From positions 62,001 to 126,000 of the forward strand of contig VWPU01017526.1 in the NCBI GenBank assembly GCA_013398955.1: a DNA stretch of 64,000 nucleotides, read 5' to 3'. Origin of the DNA: Callaeas wilsoni. Taxonomy: Eukaryota > Chordata > Aves > Passeriformes > Callaeidae. Shown here in pieces: positions 60,768-64,000 of this stretch. The translations under genes and the position numbers were made by a program. The notes under the pieces are model-generated. The model did no database searches, was not told the DNA's origin, and saw only the letters and a list, made by a program, of their open reading frames with translations. Each line of letters opens with the position of its first letter. The stretch's first letter is position 1.

Positions 60768-60989
60768 ATGTCTGACTTCAAGGTTGGCATTATTGTGAGG
60801 CACAGAAAAATCTCATCAACACTCTGCACTAAGTGCAGCTAAGAGCCAAGATTTTGGCAGACCAAGTAGATGAATACACAAATGAAAGCCTTTGGGGATT
60901 TATTGCGTAATATATCAACACTATAGTGAATATTGGTTATTTTTTACAAGTAGTTGCAGACAGTCCTACTCTGAAATGTGGGGATACAA

Positions 60990-61049
60990 GTGGGGTTTGG
61001 ACTAGATGATCTCTGAAGGTCCTTTAAAACCCCAACTATTCTGTCATAG
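60990..61049 (+). mobile_element. Short CR1 3' tail
   Basis: GGACTAGATGATCTCTGAAG, then AACCCCAACTATTCTGTCATA, match the CR1 3' terminal region. About 60 bp remain, inside the probable RFK 3' UTR. Confidence 0.7.
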
Positions 61050-62046
61050 ATAAGTGGAACGAGTACTGTGAGAGTTGATGGTAATTTGAAAAATACTTTG
61101 CGAAGTATGTAAGGTGTGATTCAGTATCTGCTCTTCTTTTCCTCTGATACTTGGGTTAGCTATAGTGACTGTCACGTACATAACTTTTTAACACCACCTT
61201 ATGATAAATGTCCGGGACATACTCTGAAATTCAAAGTACTTTGAATATGTCTCAGCTGTGATTCTCTGTCTGAGCTATGATGTTCAATATGGAACGCACA
61301 ATTCCTGTAGTGAAATTTGATGAATTTACTCCTTGTCCTATCCTATTTGAATCCTACTTTTCACTCTAGGGTTTAAGAGAGTTTTAGCAAGGTAGCTGTT
61401 TGGTCTTTGTGGCAGGTGCTGTCAAGATGATAGTTTCACTTCATATTGCTTTAAATTCTAGCCAGTATCATGGGCTATTATTAGGGAAAAGGTCTTCAGG
61501 AAATCAAGGGCTCATGTTTGCTCTTTAGGACTTCAGGAGAAAACTTGATTTTGCTAAAGTGAATTATTCACCAGTGCTGTTGATAGCAGAGGCAGATACA
61601 ATACATTTGGGAGAGAGGAACACACAGGACGTGGGACAATATACTTTCTTTTAAAGGAGAAGAGAAATAAGTTAGTGGGCTTTTTACTATGTAATCTGTT
61701 GGAAACTGTATTTATAAAAAATCTGTAAAAGAATTGTGTTGCAGGATTGATGATTGGAATTTTAAAAAGGAGAGATGAAAGAAATTTTTTTTTGCTAAGA
61801 GTTTATGCATTCTTGAGATCGTAGTAATGTTAAAATTATATATTTTACTACTCCTTTTACAGAAAAATCAGAAGCCACACTATTGAACAGAGTATGTTGT
61901 CAACAATAGATTGTTGTTCATCATGGTACTGTAGCTAAACACTCATAGCTGCCTTTAAAATTGATTTTTGCCAGTAATGTCTTGGGTCTGTTGTGGAAAC
62001 TATGGTGCCTTAAGCTGGTTCTGAATAATACTTTTCTGTATGTGCT

Positions 62047-62052
62047 AATAAA
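62047..62052 (+). terminator. Candidate middle RFK polyadenylation signal
   Basis: AATAAA in GTGCTAATAAATGCC, about 2.2 kb after the stop codon. Nothing in the sequence decides between this and the other two hexamers. Confidence 0.3.
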
Positions 62053-63169
62053 TGCCACTGTCAAAAATTCAATTCACCATTTGATTATAGAACTGCTGTG
62101 CTATGGATAGAGAACAGTAGCAAAGGGAAAACTTGAAAGACTTAGTTTGCTCTCAAATCCTAGCTGAGGTACGATATATGGATACATTGAACTAAGAAAC
62201 TGCTCTTTTTGTGTTTGTCTTCAAATTAGAGTGTGTTAGTACAACCATTTGGCCAAGTGTACCTGACCATATTATTAAAGAGAAAATGTTATACATCACT
62301 CTTTAAGCTCAATACATAATTCCTAGCACAGTGGAAACTTTATGAAGGGTTATATTTTTGTATTATGTATAAGTAGCTGTATTTCAGTTGATGTTGCTGC
62401 ACTGTACCATTACTAAAGGAACTGTAATTGACAAAGTTGTCCTTCTTGTCTTGGATTTCCTTTCTTTTGCCACTCCTAGCAATGTCAGTTGTCTCAGTTT
62501 TAGGCAAAGCTTTATGGGGGTGACTGCCTTATTTTGAAGTTTTTAATCTTCACGTGATTTTGTATTCCTCTTTGTTACTGAAGGCGCAATGATTAAATCC
62601 CAAGTGGGTTCCACAGAACTCTTTCAAAGTTACAGAGTAATCATGAGGTCTTTAGGAGTATCTAACACGAAAAAAAATCCACTTACGAGTTATGGCTTTA
62701 AAATTAGTCCTTCTCACAATTAATTCCTTTTAAAGGTAAGTCTTAAGCAATTAACAGCTCTAGAGTTGTTTATGATGAAAAACGTGAAGGACCTATTATA
62801 AAGCTCAGTCTATTCTCTTAGCCATCTGACCATACTGGCAACAAATAACAGCACTTTCATGCACTTTTATGTAAGGACGTTGTTCTTCACAGCGAGAGTC
62901 TGTAAAGAACTCTTCCTCTTCTGTAGTATTATATATTTCGGCAATACTAAAAAAATTGCTTTGTTGTGTCCCTTTAAGGTAGATTACCCACTGAGTGCTA
63001 TTTATTTCCGTTAGCATAGTTTGAAAGTGCTGAACCGTTTTAAAAGGTAAGTGGAAAATTTCTGTTGTAAATGCTCTCTGCTTATTTCAGTTCTCTGTAG
63101 CCCGAGAAGATTGTAAAGAAGACAGGAGTCCTTTTTGCCAGTGTACTTTTGTACTGTGTTTCACTTTGC

Positions 63170-63175
63170 AATAAA
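63170..63175 (+). terminator. Candidate distal RFK polyadenylation signal
   Basis: AATAAA in TTTGCAATAAATTC with a U- and GU-rich element just after it (CTCTCTGTGTCTGATG), the most complete poly(A) context of the three. It would give a 3' UTR of about 3.3 kb. Confidence 0.45.
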
Positions 63176-63200
63176 TTCAAACTCTCTGTGTCTGATGAAA

Positions 63201-64000
63201 CACTGTTTAAACCAGTGGAATTAGATTAATTAGGTGTTGATGATGTATAGAATATTTCTGATATTTTTAATATAAATGAGGAATACTGTGGAGGTACTTG
63301 GTGGAAGAAGTTGTGTCATAAATGCCGTTCCATTGGGAAACGTACTCCAAGATTATGATGAAAAACATCAGCTTTGAGGAACACTGATGCACCAGATGAT
63401 ACCAACAAGTCTGGGTACAAGAGCTACTGTATTATGAATTGCTTTCCAGCTATGATTCCGTAGTAGTAAATGACTGGCACCCATTCCAGTGATATCAGAT
63501 AAACACACCCATCTTGTTTATCTCTGCATGTTTTGGTAGTGATTGGCATGGTTCTTGGTAAAAGTGCAAGGGCACGCTTTGAGTGGGTGGTTGTAGTAGT
63601 TACAATGCGCACACATACATACTGGCAAAGGATTTGCTCTCTAAAGAGTGGACAGAAATAAATTCTCCTAAAGCAGTGTGCATCTAAAAGCCTGCAAAAC
63701 AGTCAGGTAAAGCTTTAGAAAAACTGCTTTTAGAAACCATGTCCTTGTCATGATCTTTGTTGTCTGACATCTTGAGCTCAGCATGCTAGGAAAGTGTTAA
63801 ATACAGCGCAGTAATTCTGTAAGAAAGTGTAGCAGAAAAAGGATTTCTCTATAACACTGACTTCTGTCCTATTCACACTCATCTTCCTTGTCCCCCAGAA
63901 GTCCATATTGAAATATATATTGGACTATATATTGCTATCCTATCTCCTATATGCTATATCCTCAGCTCCAGTCTCAATCACTTGACGTTTTTGTAGTAGT
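63201..64000. other. Downstream of RFK, no gene seen
   Basis: AT-rich. A run of TATAT and CTATAT words occurs at about 63908-63960. PCSK5, the next gene in mammals, was not recognised. Confidence 0.45.

Larger units (their letters stand above)
59849..63200 (+). other. RFK: Probable RFK 3' UTR and downstream sequence
   Basis: Directly after the stop codon comes a T/G-rich stretch (59870-59945). No further coding sequence is recognised. Three AATAAA signals lie on the plus strand at 60762-60767, 62047-62052 and 63170-63175, the last followed by a GT-rich CTCTGTGTCTGATG. The 3' UTR could end at any of them. A CR1 tail piece lies inside, at 60990. Confidence 0.5.

Noticed and set aside
62805..63017. 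70-codon minus-strand open frame downstream of RFK as a PCSK5 exon
   Set aside because: No similarity to furin-like Cys-rich repeats or other PCSK5 segments, and it overlaps the probable RFK 3' UTR in antisense.

Overview
The window is a piece of a bird nuclear genome, probably from a songbird or a close relative. It is low in genes, its genes have introns, and its promoters are CpG islands. Its interspersed repeats are CR1 LINE fragments and avian-type endogenous retrovirus LTRs, with no mammalian SINEs. Two protein genes can be supported. They are divergent, about 27 kb apart: GCNT1 on the minus strand and RFK on the plus strand. The same neighbours are known from human 9q21, which corresponds to the avian Z chromosome, so Z linkage is likely but is inference.

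Layout. Positions 1-26200 are non-coding sequence downstream of GCNT1. They hold an LTR interrupted by two nested CR1 copies (315-1737), a solo LTR with a perfect 5-bp target-site duplication (10192-10784), several minus-strand CR1 pieces, and a possible further LTR with an internal tandem duplication (24040-24780). GCNT1 follows at 27112-28392 as one intact coding exon of 426 codons, with a splice acceptor just upstream. From 28.4 to 36 kb lies its probable 5' intron, which contains an A/C-rich tract (T/G-rich on the GCNT1 sense strand) and a 59-bp GC-rich minisatellite of eight units (32299-32768). A long polypurine tract (35880-36091) leads into a CpG island (36100-36960), the best candidate for the GCNT1 promoter. 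From 37 to 55 kb there are only repeats and featureless sequence: two copies of one LTR family, one more copy of the first LTR family, and two plus-strand CR1 fragments. A second CpG island (55240-56050) covers RFK exon 1. RFK has four coding exons (55762-59848) that rebuild a complete 155-residue riboflavin kinase. Its 3' UTR probably extends towards 60.8-63.2 kb.

The two genes do unrelated jobs. GCNT1 is a Golgi enzyme that branches mucin-type O-glycans (core 2). RFK is a cytosolic kinase that makes FMN from riboflavin. Nothing here looks like a new multi-gene system. The most unusual gene-related item is a decayed second copy of RFK exon 2 inside RFK intron 2. It still carries a good splice acceptor and a fortuitous donor, so it could act as a poison exon. 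Next in interest are the recently expanded 59-bp VNTR and the triple nesting of retroelements at the left end. All repeat family assignments are by eye.
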